Counted from the stretch's first letter, positions 22,243 through 32,989 are shown. The stretch: DNA of 64,000 nt from Metaphire vulgaris (GCA_018105865.1 CM030841.1:7400229-7464228), one strand, 5' to 3'. Program-made: numbers and translations. Notes: generated by a model from the letters alone, not told the origin.

Positions 22243-23768
22243 CGTGGAAGACATTGGTGGACCATTTAAGTGCGCGATATGGCTCACAAGATCAGACGAG
22301 TCTTTATCGAATGAAATTGCGAACGTATCGACAAGCTCAGGGAGAATCCTTGAACTCTGTCATGTTGGAAATTCGGAAACTAATGGTGCTTGCGTACCCT
22401 GGACCAACGAATGAACTGTTAGAAACAGTGGCTTGCGACGCTTTCATCGACGCTTTAGCCGATCAGGAGTTGGCCCAGAAAGTACGAGAGCGAGAGCCGT
22501 CATGTCTGGATATTGCGTACAAGCACGCTGTACGGTTCGAAGCATACGGTAAAGCTACTAAGTTCAGTACCGATGGTGAGCGGAAACCATGGAGAGTGAA
22601 GAATACGAAACAGGTGAATACGAGAGACCCACAGAATCGACGTTTAGACGATGTCGAGAGGGGCATGAAAACGATCTTAGAGAGGTTGGAACAGTTGACT
22701 CTCGACAGAAACACTGTCCAGAAACGGGAGCTGGTGGACAGGCCGAGAGAGCAGAGTAGACTGTTGGACAGAACATGTTTTGGCTGTGGTCAGAAAGGTC
22801 ATTATAAGCGGTTTTGTCCTCAGGCCCGAGCCTCGGATGAACATCAAAATCAGGTGGGCGAAGAAGCGGGTCAACCTGATGGAACCAGAGATGCGCAGAA
22901 CCATCTAGTAAAAGGGAGCCGTATGGCTTATGTGTTCGGAAAGTTGGAAGGTCGAAGAAAGGAACACCCGTGCCTTTTGGACACAGGGAGTGAAATGTCG
23001 TTGGTACCGAAGTATATGGTCAACAAGAAATTACTTAGACCGGCTCAGCAACGCCTGCTGGCAGCGAATGGGACTAGAATCAAAGTAGAGGGCGAGGCCA
23101 CCCTCAAAATAAAGATAGGAAGAAACGTGTACGCTCTTCCTTGTCTGGTGACCGAACAGGTAACCGAATTGATTTTGGGTCTGGCTTGGTTGGAGAACAA
23201 TAAAGTGAGTTGGAACTTCGCTACGGGAAGAATCTGTGTCGGGACAGAATCAATACCTCTCCATGAGGTGGACGAAGAGAGCATGTGCCGCAAGGTTATG
23301 ATCGAAAGGGAAGTTGTCATACCATCCCTCCGAGAAGTAGATATTTCGGCAATCATGGTTTACCCTCATTTGGGACGATGTCAAACAGAATGGGCAACTG
23401 TTCCGAGCGAACTGCTGGCAAATGTAATAGTCGGTCGAACGTTAATAAATGGAGAAGACGATGAACCTAGAATAAGGGTCATCAATGTGGGACCAACAAC
23501 GGTGGAAATTCCATCGAAAACTTTGTGTCAGTTGGAGAGGGTTGAAGTCTTACAAGACTGCGAAGCGGAAACCAGTGCGGATGAATTTTCGAGTACGGTG
23601 GTCACGAATGCTATCCATGTGGAAAATGGAGACGAGAGCAAGTTGTCAAACTTGTGGGAGAACGTGGAAGCGTCACGAGTGAGCAAAGAGAGTCACTTCG
23701 GGAGCTCATCTTGCGCTACCGGACAAGTTTTTCCCTATCAGAGAATGACTTGGGTTACACGTCGGTGA
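22182..23768 (+). CDS. Gag C-terminal half, zinc knuckle and aspartic protease (shifted frame)
   Basis: The coding content starts near 22215, in the -1 frame relative to the preceding ORF. It continues the capsid domain (TWKTLVDHLSARYG, LDIAYKHAVRFE) to about 22560. A CCHC knuckle (CFGCGQKGHYKRFC) follows at 22776-22817. The protease active site is DTGS at 22980-22991, with the flap-side hydrophobic motif LILGLAWL near 23172. After about 23655 the frame loses similarity and the coding moves to -1 again, so the ORF end at 23768 is artificial. Confidence 0.85.
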   Translation: MCSYRSCSSALWDMGDLQNVTWKTLVDHLSARYGSQDQTSLYRMKLRTYRQAQGESLNSVMLEIRKLMVLAYPGPTNELLETVACDAFIDALADQELAQKVREREPSCLDIAYKHAVRFEAYGKATKFSTDGERKPWRVKNTKQVNTRDPQNRRLDDVERGMKTILERLEQLTLDRNTVQKRELVDRPREQSRLLDRTCFGCGQKGHYKRFCPQARASDEHQNQVGEEAGQPDGTRDAQNHLVKGSRMAYVFGKLEGRRKEHPCLLDTGSEMSLVPKYMVNKKLLRPAQQRLLAANGTRIKVEGEATLKIKIGRNVYALPCLVTEQVTELILGLAWLENNKVSWNFATGRICVGTESIPLHEVDEESMCRKVMIEREVVIPSLREVDISAIMVYPHLGRCQTEWATVPSELLANVIVGRTLINGEDDEPRIRVINVGPTTVEIPSKTLCQLERVEVLQDCEAETSADEFSSTVVTNAIHVENGDESKLSNLWENVEASRVSKESHFGSSSCATGQVFPYQRMTWVTRR

Positions 23769-24766
23769 TTCAGCACGAGATTGATACGCGGAAAGAGGAC
23801 CCAGTGCGGCAACCTCTTAGAAGGCAACCAATAGCAATGTTGGCTGAAATCGATCGTCAGGTGGACTCCATGTTGGAACAGAATATTGTGGAACCGTCGT
23901 CCTCTGAATGGTCATCAAACGTTGTCATGGTGAAAAAGAAAGACGGTAGCCTACGCTTCTGCATAGATTACCGGAAAGTGAATGCGAAAACGAGGAAGGA
24001 TTCATTTCCTTTACCTTTGATTAGTGAATGTTTGGATACTCTTGGCGGAGCGAAATGGTTTAGCACATTCGATCTTCGTGCTGGCTATCACCAGATGGCG
24101 CTTCATCCGAAGGATAAGCACAAGACAGCTTTCGTTACAAGGAAAGGATGCTTCCAGTTCCGTGTGTTACCGTTCGGACTGTGCAATAGTCCTGCTTCAT
24201 TCTGTCGGTTAATGAACCTCGTGCTATCAGGTCTAAATCTGGATATTTGTTTGGTATACCTCGACGATATTATTGTCTTCTCGAAAGACGTGGAAAGTCA
24301 TATGGAACGGTTGGAAAAGGTATTCAGTCGACTAAACCAGTATAATCTTAAGCTGAAGCCTTCTAAATGTCACTTGTTGCAAAGGCAAGTCTTGTTCCTC
24401 GGACACGTTGTGAGTTCGGAAGGAGTCGCCACGGATCCAGACAAGGTCAAATCCGTGAAGAACTGGGCGACACCTAAGAATGTAAGACAGGTGAGGTCGT
24501 TCGTTGGACTTTGTTCCTATTATCGGAAGTTCGTTTCTGATTTTGCTTTAATAGCAAAACCATTGCATGGTCTTACTAGGAAAGGAGTAACGTTTCAATG
24601 GTCCGAAGAATGCGAACAGGCATTTCAGGAATTGAAGAACAGGTTAACTTCATCGCCGATACTCGCACTTCCTATCGACGATGGAGATTACGTATTGGAT
24701 ACAGATGCGTCTGGATACGCCATTGGAGCGGTTTTATCACAGATTCAGGTGGTGAAGAGAAAGTGA
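23654..24766 (+). CDS. pol: Reverse transcriptase and start of RNase H (frame broken at 3' end)
   Basis: Contains the standard gypsy RT blocks in order: SLRFCIDYRKVN, FSTFDLRAGYHQ, FRVLPFGLCNSP, the catalytic YLDDIIVFS (24257-24283), and FLGHVVSSEGV. The connection region then leads into RNase H (LDTDASGYAIGAVLSQ, with its first catalytic Asp). All three RT catalytic aspartates are present. The frame leaves RNase H at about 24745-24765. Confidence 0.93.
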   Translation: MGERGSVTSEQRESLRELILRYRTSFSLSENDLGYTSVIQHEIDTRKEDPVRQPLRRQPIAMLAEIDRQVDSMLEQNIVEPSSSEWSSNVVMVKKKDGSLRFCIDYRKVNAKTRKDSFPLPLISECLDTLGGAKWFSTFDLRAGYHQMALHPKDKHKTAFVTRKGCFQFRVLPFGLCNSPASFCRLMNLVLSGLNLDICLVYLDDIIVFSKDVESHMERLEKVFSRLNQYNLKLKPSKCHLLQRQVLFLGHVVSSEGVATDPDKVKSVKNWATPKNVRQVRSFVGLCSYYRKFVSDFALIAKPLHGLTRKGVTFQWSEECEQAFQELKNRLTSSPILALPIDDGDYVLDTDASGYAIGAVLSQIQVVKRK

Positions 24767-24850
24767 TTTGTTACGCAAGTCGATTGTGTTCCCCGGCAGA
24801 GAGGAACTACAATGTAACCAGAAGGAACTGCTAGCGGTGGTATACTTTTG
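24745..24850 (+). pseudogene. RNase H middle segment with three successive frame changes
   Basis: The conserved stretch ICYASRLCSPAERNYNVT is in one frame. The following KELLAVVY block (24819-24845) is in a second. The next block (from 24848) is in a third. Every change is -1. Either the copy is inactive or single bases are missing from this sequence. Confidence 0.8.
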
Positions 24851-25504
24851 AAGGAGTTTCGGCAGTATCTATGGGGCAAGAAGTTTTTACTTCGTACAGA
24901 TCACTCAGCTCTTCAGTGGTTGAGAAAGACACCGGAGCCAATTGGGCAGCAAGCTCGGTGGCTTGAAACGATCGAAGAATTCGATTTTGAAATTATTCAT
25001 AGATCGGGAGCAAAGCATGGCAACGCGGATGCGGTGTCAAGAATACCGCACGATGGGTTAGAGAACCCTGAAGAAACTGACCATCGAATCAAAGCGGTTT
25101 TCGCGGTGAAGGAAGAGGCAGATTTATCTGCTTGGAACGAATGGAGCAAGGAAAGTATTCGATCTAAGCAGCTGGAAGACCGAGATGTCTCGTCCCTTGT
25201 TGGTTGGAAAGAAGCAGAAAGCTACCCTTCAGAGGAAGTTTTCTTGCAGAGGAGCGGTGAGTTGAAAACGCTACTTAGCCATTGGAACCAGATGTCTATT
25301 ATTAATGGAATCCTTTACCGTGATTGGCTTGATGGAAAGGAAAACCGAGTCTTGCGAAGGCAATTAGTTGTTCCGAAGACCCTACGGAACGAAGTTATGG
25401 AATTGACGCATGCAAGTTTCTCTCGGGAGGTCACTTTGGTATTCGAAAAAGCCTTGGTCAGCTACAAAGACGTGCCTATTGGCCAGGCTGGAAGGAAGAC
25501 ATGA
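24848..25504 (+). CDS. RNase H C-terminus, linker and start of integrase
   Basis: RNase H ends with FLLRTDHSALQWL and HGNADAVSR, both characteristic of gypsy elements. A linker leads to the integrase H2C2 zinc-binding module (first His in ELTHASFS). The frame is lost at about 25415-25432: the second His block (GHFG) and what follows are in the frame of the next ORF. Confidence 0.88.
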   Translation: MKEFRQYLWGKKFLLRTDHSALQWLRKTPEPIGQQARWLETIEEFDFEIIHRSGAKHGNADAVSRIPHDGLENPEETDHRIKAVFAVKEEADLSAWNEWSKESIRSKQLEDRDVSSLVGWKEAESYPSEEVFLQRSGELKTLLSHWNQMSIINGILYRDWLDGKENRVLRRQLVVPKTLRNEVMELTHASFSREVTLVFEKALVSYKDVPIGQAGRKT

Positions 25505-26657
25505 GACGGTTTTGTCAGTGTTGTGACCGTTGTGCGCGATATCGTAGAGAGAAACCGCCAAAGCAAGGGAGGTTGCAGAAAGTGCTTGTTGGCGAACCAA
25601 TGGAACGATTTGGAATCGATATTACAGGACCACATCCCGTATCAAATAAAGGAAATAAGTACATTTTGACTGCTATTGACTATTTTTCGAGATGGGCCGA
25701 GGCGCTCCCTATCAGAAATCAAGAAGCGTCAACGGTGGCGCAGACTCTTATGGTGCACGTATTCTCACGATTTGGAATGCCACGACAGATTTTGACAGAT
25801 CAAGGTCCGTGTTTTGAATCAACTCTGTTCAAAGAGCTGTGTCGAATAATGGAAATCGATAAGATACGCACGACCCCGTACCATCCTTCCGGGAATGGAC
25901 TTATCGAAAGGTTCCATCGTACCCTGAACATGCTCTTGGGCAAAGTCGTGTCTGAACGGCAGAAGGATTGGGACGTTCATTTACCGTATGTCATGGCTGC
26001 CTATCGTTCTACGGAACACGAATCGACCAAGAGAACACCGAACTTTCTGTTCCTTGGTAGAGAGAACCATGCACCGATCGATCTACTTGTGTCTCCGACA
26101 GAGGACCGAGAGACCGATGTGGAAGAATTCGTTGCTAACCGTCGGGAGATAATGGATAATGCGTACCAGTTGGTGAGAGACCAGTTACAGAAAACATTCG
26201 AGAGAAGGAAGAAATCGTACGACCTAAGAGTGAGGCCCGCGAGATTCAAAGAGGGTGATTGGGTCTACTATTATCATCCAAGAGTGCTTACGGGGCGAAA
26301 AGCAAAGTGGGCCAAATTCTTTACCGGACCATTCTTGGTTTTGACCGTTTTGGGCCCGGTACTGTATCGAATCCAGAAAAGTCGCACTTCGAAACCTTTG
26401 ATCGTGCACGTGGATAAATTGAAACGGTTCCGAGGGGAAGCTCCGAAGTCGTGGCTACCTGAAACCATCGAAACGGAAACGTTGTCGGATATCGAACTGC
26501 CTTTGGGCGGTGACAATGAACCTCGAACAACCGAGTCTGCGAAGGAAGACCCCGAGCCGGAATTCTCAGCGGACGATGAGGTTGAGGTCATCAGAGCGGA
26601 AACCGATCGCAGGACCGGAAATCTCGTCCACCTCGCTGGTTGGACGGGTTCGTTTAA
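25425..26657 (+). CDS. Integrase
   Basis: The frame opens without its own start codon. It completes the H2C2 module (CQCCDRC near 25516) and has the catalytic DDE core: Asp in RFGIDITGP, Asp in QILTDQGPCFES and Glu in GNGLIERFHR. A GPY/F module (KFFTGPFLVLTVLGPVLY) lies at about 26308-26362. The unshifted frame runs to a stop at 26683-26685, but near 26610-26625 a further -1 change would give a tail of the RPPRWLDGFV type ending at TAA 26657, which is how many gypsy polyproteins end. No chromodomain is convincing. Confidence 0.9.
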
Positions 26658-26685
26658 TGGAACAATGACTTCAGATGGCAACTAG

Positions 26686-27512
26686 AGACGGTCGAGACGA
26701 CCCGCGATTCAATGGATCGAACTTTTTCGAACGTCAGCGAATGGACGCTTCATTGCGCTTTGTTGGAACGTTCTATTGTTTGCTAAGAGAGACAGACTCT
26801 TACTGTTTAACTTGTTTACCCGTGTTTGTTTAGTCTTTAAATGTTTTATGGTGAACTGATATTGCTTAGTTGTGACAGTTTGTCGCCTTAATTGGCTATT
26901 TTGTGATTCGCTACGCGCTTGGCTTAGGTTTAGCCAGCTAATGAAAATCGCTGAACTGTTTAGTTTTCACTGCTTGCATATATTGATTGTTCGCATATTG
27001 TGCATTTTACTGCATAATTGTGCATCGTCGTCATTTCTTTCTTTATTGAATCTAGAGTTAAGCGTGCAAAAGAACACCGCTTAACTGCAGTTGTTAAGAT
27101 AAGTCATGTTAATTTAAATAGCATATTAAGCGAACAAAGGAAATCGCTTAATTAGGATCGTTTCTTGTAATTTTTTATTTTTTTTATTTTAATTTTTTTG
27201 TTTTGTTTTTTTATGTCCTTTGGGTATCGGAAACGGTGACGGTGGTGAAACTCCTCGCCCTTTCTGCACGTCGGGAGGCTTAAGTATCGCAGAGACCACT
27301 AATGTCCTTTCTCTAGCTACCTGGGTAGTGTGGTAGGTAGGGGGAAACAGAAGCGGATGACTTGTTCCCGCGGAGTTCAGGTCCCTTCCCTGCACGGGTT
27401 GTCCCAGTGAGTTAAGACCCTGGTACTCTTGGCCATATTAAGTAGAGGAGGTTAAATTAACGACTGTCGTGTCGTATCACCATGGTTTGCAGAGATGCTT
27501 TGCATCTCAAGT
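26686..27512 (+). other. 3' non-coding region of the retrotransposon
   Basis: About 830 bp between integrase and the polypurine tract with no envelope-like ORF. A T-rich run occupies 27165-27215. A 70-residue frame at 26872 has no recognisable signature. Confidence 0.6.
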
Positions 27513-27525
27513 GAGCAGGGGAGAG
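27513..27525 (+). promoter_or_regulatory. Polypurine tract
   Basis: GAGCAGGGGAGAG, purine-rich apart from one C, directly abuts the 3' LTR. This is the expected plus-strand primer site. Confidence 0.8.
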
Positions 27526-27553
27526 TGTGGCGACCATGTGCCACAGATAGCAC

Positions 27554-27612
<59 letters not shown>

Positions 27613-29567
27613 ATTGCTTAACTGTATAAACTTGTTAGTTAATTAATAAAGTTTTAATTCATGTAAAACGGACAGAGCACGCGCTAGGCTAAGACGCTAA
27701 GGCTTCGGTAAAATTATTAGAATCGCCACGGCCGCCCAAAGACCGAGAGATAAGTTGTATAAACCGGCAACGACTTATGGTTCCCGAGCCTTCGGTCTTT
27801 AGCAACTAGAGATTTTGGCCGCTGAAAGACCGTCGCCTGTTTGACAGAGGCTGCGCGGAGACGGCGGCTGGCTGGCTGCTGACGAAGGGAACAGGCGGTT
27901 GGAACGATGGAAAGAAGGAGAGAGAAAGCAGCGGTCGGCCGGCTGTGTAGTCGATGCGTACGCCTGAACACCGACGCCCGGACTACCAGGGGTGGTTAGC
28001 GAAGGGCTGGGCCGTAGACGGGGACGCCTACCACCGATAACGACGACACTGCCTCCCAGGTCCTGCTCTGACGGCATCTAAGCGGACGTGGCCCTACAGC
28101 TTGAAATTCCGCCAAAAGAGCGGCGGCCGGGGAACAAGGTCCTGACGGCGATGCGCGTCGCCGGCGGCGATGCGCCCTTCGCCGCTGCCGACGACGCTAG
28201 GGGTGGGTCCGAAGTTGCTTCATGACGGATAAAAAGCATAGATAGGGACATTTGGGAGCGAGCGCCCTCAAGGGCTAGTTCTAAAAATCGAAAATCTCCG
28301 AAATATGGGAATTTATGTAGCCCGCGTCACTAGGCGGACGCGGGCGGCTGTTGAATTAAAGTCCGCTTGAGACGCGCGCCCATCTAGCAGGAGCGATTGC
28401 CGCGTCGCTTAGCCGTAGATGAAGCCCCTGATCACCGCTAAGGAAAACGTTCTTAAGCAAGTCCCTACTTTTTCCTATTGACGGCAACTACGCGGAAATA
28501 CAGACTGTAGACGAAAAATCCGCCTAAGTGTCCGTCAAAAAGTTTCAAAACTCTGAAAATTTTAGTTATTGTCAGTCACTAACATCACATGTACTTTTCG
28601 TGGTGTGCTCGCTTATACTGTGAAGCGATAGAGTAAAGAAAGCACAGCGATTGAAAGCGAGTATTTGGAGCCCGTTTAAAGTGCTAAAGCTTATCGTTTC
28701 ATACTGACGTATCAAAGGCTATCGATTGCAGTTCCTGTGCGCTAGTTATTGTGGCTGCCGGACTGCGTCTAGTCAGCGCGTCTTTGTCCGTGTTACCAGT
28801 GTTGCCACTGTAGCCATTGTTGTCATTGTTGCTTGGTTTATTAATAAATAAAAATAAACCAATAAAGGCAAGTTGTGCCCGTGTCTTTGAAAGTCGCTGT
28901 GACGCCGGAGTCTCAGCGCACTGTCCGTGAAGGTGAGCCTTGGCTGTGATGAACCTCGCCTACCTGAGGTCACGTTAGTGCCCAGGAGGTCAATTCTGAG
29001 CCAAGGGGAGGAGACAGACGCCCGCCTGTCGTAAAGGCGCGGGGAGACAGTTTGAGTGAATCGACGGCCAGGAAAAAGTGGACCGCCGTCCATTCAGGCA
29101 CGGGTAACCTTGGGTTTGGTGAAAGCGTGTGAGGAAGCCAAGAGACAACGCCGCCTGTCTATAAGAGAGCGGAAGACGGCTAGATTGCCGAGAATGAAGA
29201 GACGTGGGGCCAAGTCGAAGCCAGAGACCCGAAATACCTATAGGAATCGCTTAAGGCGCCGAGACCAAGCGGTGGCCAGCGAGAAGAGGCATGAATTAAA
29301 GGGTCTCTCGGACGAGGCCGGAGCCGGAACGGATAGAGAGTCAGAGGAGGAAAACGAGAACCCTACGTTGAGGAGCGGCCATCCTCAGTGCGCTGCCTGC
29401 CCGGCAGCCGCGGACACCTCCTCTGATGTCGGAGAGCCGGAAAGGGAACGTGACGCCGCCGATCAGGCAGAGTCGGCGGCTGATGGCGATCGGGAGACCG
29501 AGCGGGCGTTGGGGGCCGCCCGACCGCCGGCCGCGCTACGAGACCGCGAGCCGCCGGGGTCGCCACA
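27526..29567 (+). repeat. 3' LTR (carries an orphan copy of the gag N-terminus)
   Basis: About 2042 bp, same termini as the 5' LTR. It repeats the gag start (ATG near 29193) and the first 124 or so codons, after which the frame runs into flanking DNA and stops within a few codons. The right target duplication CATA follows at 29568-29571. Confidence 0.93.
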
Positions 29568-29571
29568 CATA

Positions 29572-29908
29572 CAGTAAAAGCGCTATATAAATATGAGATT
29601 TAGATTTAGAGTGTGCGTGCAACACTGTCATAGCATCGTTACGTACCAAGAAATATGAAGAAACAGTCTGCATATGACTGCAATGCCTAAACCAGCGTTG
29701 CTCAACTTTTACAGCAGAAGACCTTTCATCAACATCTTTCAGTCGCTGCTGATCGAAACACGACTGACAACGAAACTTGTATTAGAGCCTAAGTGCCGAT
29801 GAAATTTATAATAAAATAAAGGACCTATACAGCGATAACTATGACAATGCCTGGCGGGCCGACCGCTGTTCAACACCGGCCCGAATCAAATCAATCGTGT
29901 TAACGTAA
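29572..29908. other. Right flank of the LTR retrotransposon
   Basis: Opens with AAAAGCGCTATATAAATATG, resembling the 3' end of an invertebrate LINE or SINE into which the element may have inserted. Nothing else is recognised. Confidence 0.35.
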
Positions 29909-29910
29909 TC

Positions 29911-29972
<62 letters not shown>

Positions 29973-30200
29973 CAGAGACAGAGACAGAGACAGAGAGACA
30001 GAGAGACAGAGACAGACAGAGTCAGAGACAGAGACAGACAGAGACAGAGAGAGACAGACAGACAGAGAGAGACAGAGACAGAGAGAGAGACAGAGACAGA
30101 CAGACAGAGAGACAGAGACAGACAGAGACAGACAGAGACAGACATACAAAGAGAAAGAACAGAGGAGGAACAGAGACAGACAGAGACAGAGACAGAGAGA
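29911..30200. repeat. (GA)n/(ACAG)n purine-rich repeat
   Basis: GA dinucleotides grading into GACAGA units. The Ser/Leu/Cys ORFs on the minus strand are artefacts. Confidence 0.95.
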
Positions 30201-30314
30201 GGTCAATGCAAGAAACGTATGTCTTTGTTTGCTTTATATTTTTGCGTAATTTAATTTTAATTCTATTGATATCATTACCTTTAATAAACTTAATGCATGT
30301 TTGACTGTTTTCAG

Positions 30315-30382
30315 GCGAGAGCATTGTCATCAATGCCTGCTGATAATTCGTCGTCACACGAATTTAATTCAATATCGAGAAA
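30315..30382 (+). CDS. Exon B of the DUF7042-7045-type gene
   Basis: Acceptor TGTTTTCAG and donor GTTAGT bound 68 nt: one nucleotide completing exon A's Arg codon, 22 codons, and one nucleotide that joins exon C to give Ser. The codons read REHCHQCLLIIRRHTNLIQY then RE, matching the family pattern C..C.....H.N..QY.ES. The preceding and following phases fit exactly. This is the strongest evidence that A, B and C are one gene, because the exon is too short to be found by ORF length. Confidence 0.75.
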
Positions 30383-30617
30383 GTTAGTTAATTTAAATCA
30401 GACGCAAAATGTCTTTTTGCTATTATTAACTCTCAGTAATTAGATGATTGCGTTCTGCTATTTGTCTAAGCAAATGCAATGTTTTCAGAATTTATATTAT
30501 TTTTATCACTATTTGCAATTTGCAAATGGTGCTCTGTCGATTCTTTTCATTTCTTCGGGTGCTGTGACGTGTCCTCGTATTTAATATGTCGTCAGTCGGC
30601 TGTTTTTCTTCTTGTAG

Positions 30618-30705
30618 GTTACTGTATCGGTCGCAAAGCACTGCAAAGTATTTGCAGCCAAATGATCGTCGAAAAATTCGCGTTCGATGTATACTCTGAT
30701 CAGAG
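30618..30705 (+). CDS. Exon C of the DUF7042-7045-type gene
   Basis: Acceptor TTCTTCTTGTAG, donor GTAGGA. It enters with two nucleotides, completing a Ser with exon B so that the joined text reads NLIQYRE-S-YCIGRKALQ. It then codes ICSQMIVEKFAFDVYSDQ and leaves with two nucleotides. YC.GR..L..IC is the next conserved block of the module. The exit phase does not match the entry phase of exon D. Confidence 0.75.
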
Positions 30706-30887
30706 GTAGGAAAAAGGCCATCGCCTCCTAAAACGCTTCTTAAAGACGCCAACTGTGCGTTGACTTCGACTGTAGTTAATAAATAATGAGGTTCTGTGGC
30801 AAAGTCCGGTGTTATAAATAAGCATTCGAAGTTGAAGTTTATCAGTCAAATGCGCAAAAAACTGCTACACAAGTTGAGTCAAGTAAC

Positions 30888-30957
30888 AAGCACATACATA
30901 CATACATACATACATTCATTCATTCATACGCACATTATATCCATCCATCCATCCATC
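30888..30957. repeat. (CATA)n-(CATT)n-(CATC)n tetranucleotide cluster
   Basis: Three related tetranucleotide runs in succession, ending at a hAT MITE. Confidence 0.9.
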
Positions 30958-31257
30958 CAGTGGCGGTTCCAGGAATTCTTGGAGGGGGTGAAAAAGTCAT
31001 AGAAAGTTGGTGGGGGGATGGAAAGTGAAGAAGAAAACACAAAAGAAAAGAGAGATGGAGGTCATTGTTAGTGTACAACCCACTAAATATTAATACACCT
31101 TGCAAGAAAGGCCGACAAGCAAAAACGAAGGTCATTCGCAGTAATTTTCACTTTTTTTAAAAAACACACCGGAAAATAGGATGACAAGCAAAAAAGGTAA
31201 CCCGGAACCCCGGCGGGGGACGCATCCCCATTCATCAACATGGTGGAACCGCCACTG
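30958..31257. mobile_element. hAT MITE, family F
   Basis: Ends CAGTGGCGGTTCCA and TGGAACCGCCACTG are perfect inverted repeats. The interior has GACAAGCAAAAA motifs, as in the copy at 36795-37089. No target duplication is evident, perhaps because the left flank is a microsatellite. Confidence 0.8.
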
Positions 31258-31284
31258 CTGATAGACTCTTTTAGTGAGTATTAA

Positions 31285-31380
31285 TGTCTATGACGAAAAC
31301 CATCATCATAATCATAATTGCTCTCTGCCAACTCATTAGTGGCAATAGCTAGTCAGGAAACATTTCCATTTCCAGGCTTA
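31285..31380 (-). pseudogene. LINE 3'-UTR scrap
   Basis: Shares with 12690-12780 a CATCAT run, then a stretch around CAATAGCTAGTCAGGAAA (CAGCAGCTAGATAGGAAA in the other copy). It is the 3' end of the same LINE family without coding sequence. Confidence 0.55.
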
Positions 31381-32095
31381 TGACAGAAACCGACTACTAT
31401 TAATCTACGCATTTATATAACACTTTTGATCTTCAGCAAGTACAAGACGTGGAACTTTGCGATGAAAGTATAGATCAAGAAAGAAATACTTGCACATGCT
31501 TTTGCACGTATGCATGTATAAGATGAATCCTCACGTATGCATTCAAGAATGTTCGTGCTGCATTTATGTGTCACTGTTTCGCACTCTTTATTTATGCACG
31601 ATTGCAAGTATTAAGGTAAAGGATGGCTGAAAATGAGTTCCTTGTTATGCTTAGTAGCTCATCAGTTGTCATGGTATTCAGATGGCACGCTGTTCATACC
31701 TCGTAACGTGAGGTATTTAGAGAGTCTGCAGTTGTATACAAATATCGTAATGCTTCGTGGTCGTAGCAATTGCAAAAGAGACAGACAGCGAGGACGTCGG
31801 ATAAGTGTAGACTTAGTCCACCTAACGTTTGCGCATATTGCAGTATGCGTTTGCGTGTAATATGTAGGCCTATATTTCTGAGCTCAAATACATACAGAAA
31901 AACAAAATGCAAAGATATGCACGCGTATATAGAGCCGTAACGTTTGGTAGGAGAAAATGCTTGCATTACACAATTGAATAATTAGGCCTAATTGGAATAT
32001 TTCTAAAATTATTAGACAACTTATTAATATGTTTTACTTATATGACGCTGTGTTGAAATCACTCAACTATAGTTGTTAAGACTTTAATGAAGTAA

Positions 32096-32097
<2 letters not shown>
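31381..32097. other. No gene seen
   Basis: Intronic A/T-rich sequence. Short ORFs have no splice or motif support. Confidence 0.4.

Positions 32098-32161
<64 letters not shown>
32098..32161. repeat. (CT)n-(TA)n compound microsatellite
   Basis: A CT run followed directly by a TA run. Confidence 0.95.
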
Positions 32162-32164
<3 letters not shown>

Positions 32165-32618
32165 CCCATCGCCGATTTCCTTACTTAAATCCGAGTAGAC
32201 AGGCTCGCTCCGCGCAAAATTGACGTTCTGCACAGCTGATGATCAACAGGTGTGCTGGAATAAACACAAATTGATCGCGTTTTTTATTTGGAGATCGAAC
32301 GGATACGATAGAGAAGAGGTGTGAAAATCGCCTGCAAATGCGCTACAGAAATAAAAATATAGATGCAATCAAGGACTACGAGTATAAACTTAGTGCATTT
32401 GTCGAGAATGCAATGTTTTCCGTCATGCAGCAACATTTCTTTGCTGATCTATCTATTTGCCAGATAGAAAGATGCTGTTCTCTGATTTTTGTCTCGGCAC
32501 GTATAAAATATCCCATGTAGGTGAACAGTGGCGCTATCGAAGTGACTGCCGTTGTCACCTTACTGCGTTTCTTTTAACCGCCTCTATATAACTCAAACTA
32601 ACTAACCAACTAACTATA

Positions 32619-32693
32619 CAGGGTGGCGCAAAAAACCGGACTATATTAAATGCAAACCTAAATATGACTAGTCCGATTTTGTGCGCCACCCTG
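32619..32693. mobile_element. 75-bp mariner-type MITE
   Basis: Ends CAGGGTGGCGCAAAA and TTTTGTGCGCCACCCTG are inverted repeats flanked by TA on each side (32617-32618, 32694-32695), the Tc1/mariner signature. The two arms also share CGGACTA/TAGTCCG, so almost the entire element folds back on itself. Confidence 0.82.
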
Positions 32694-32947
32694 TATGAAT
32701 GTATGTATGTATATATATAGATATATGAATTAAATTTATTTCCAAAGTAAAGCAGACAATAATCATCAATCCGATTACAAAAATATATACTTAATTAAAG
32801 TGAAAAAATAAAAAAAGACATTACATTTTTTACAGTTAGCTAAAGACAAATTGACATTACCATGCATGAGCATAAGGAAACTAAGGGATCCTAGGATCCC
32901 GATAGTTGGTTAATCTATAATGTCACATTATTACATAATCATTATTA

Positions 32948-32958
32948 GAGGTATATAT

Positions 32959-32989
<31 letters not shown>

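Larger units (their letters stand above)
17369..29567 (+). mobile_element. Complete Ty3/gypsy-type LTR retrotransposon, 12.2 kb
   Basis: Two near-identical LTRs (17369-19415 and 27526-29567) begin TGTGGCGACC and end GGTCGCCACA, and the element is flanked by the direct repeat CATA (17365-17368 and 29568-29571). Internally, in order: primer binding site, long gag, CCHC knuckle, aspartic protease, RT, RNase H, integrase with H2C2, DDE and GPF modules, about 840 bp of non-coding sequence, and a polypurine tract. RNase H before integrase is the Ty3/gypsy order. No envelope frame is present. Coding is interrupted by about seven single-direction frame changes. It lies in the intron between exons A and B of the host gene, in the same orientation. 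Confidence 0.95.

Noticed and set aside
22205..23690. Programmed -1 frameshifting at the gag and protease/RT junctions
   Set aside because: No XXXYYYZ-type slippery heptamer is evident, and the first break lies in the middle of the capsid domain. Missing bases explain all seven sites equally.
26686..27512. Possible env gene of a retrovirus-like element
   Set aside because: No ORF with a signal peptide, fusion-peptide-like or membrane segment is present between integrase and the polypurine tract.
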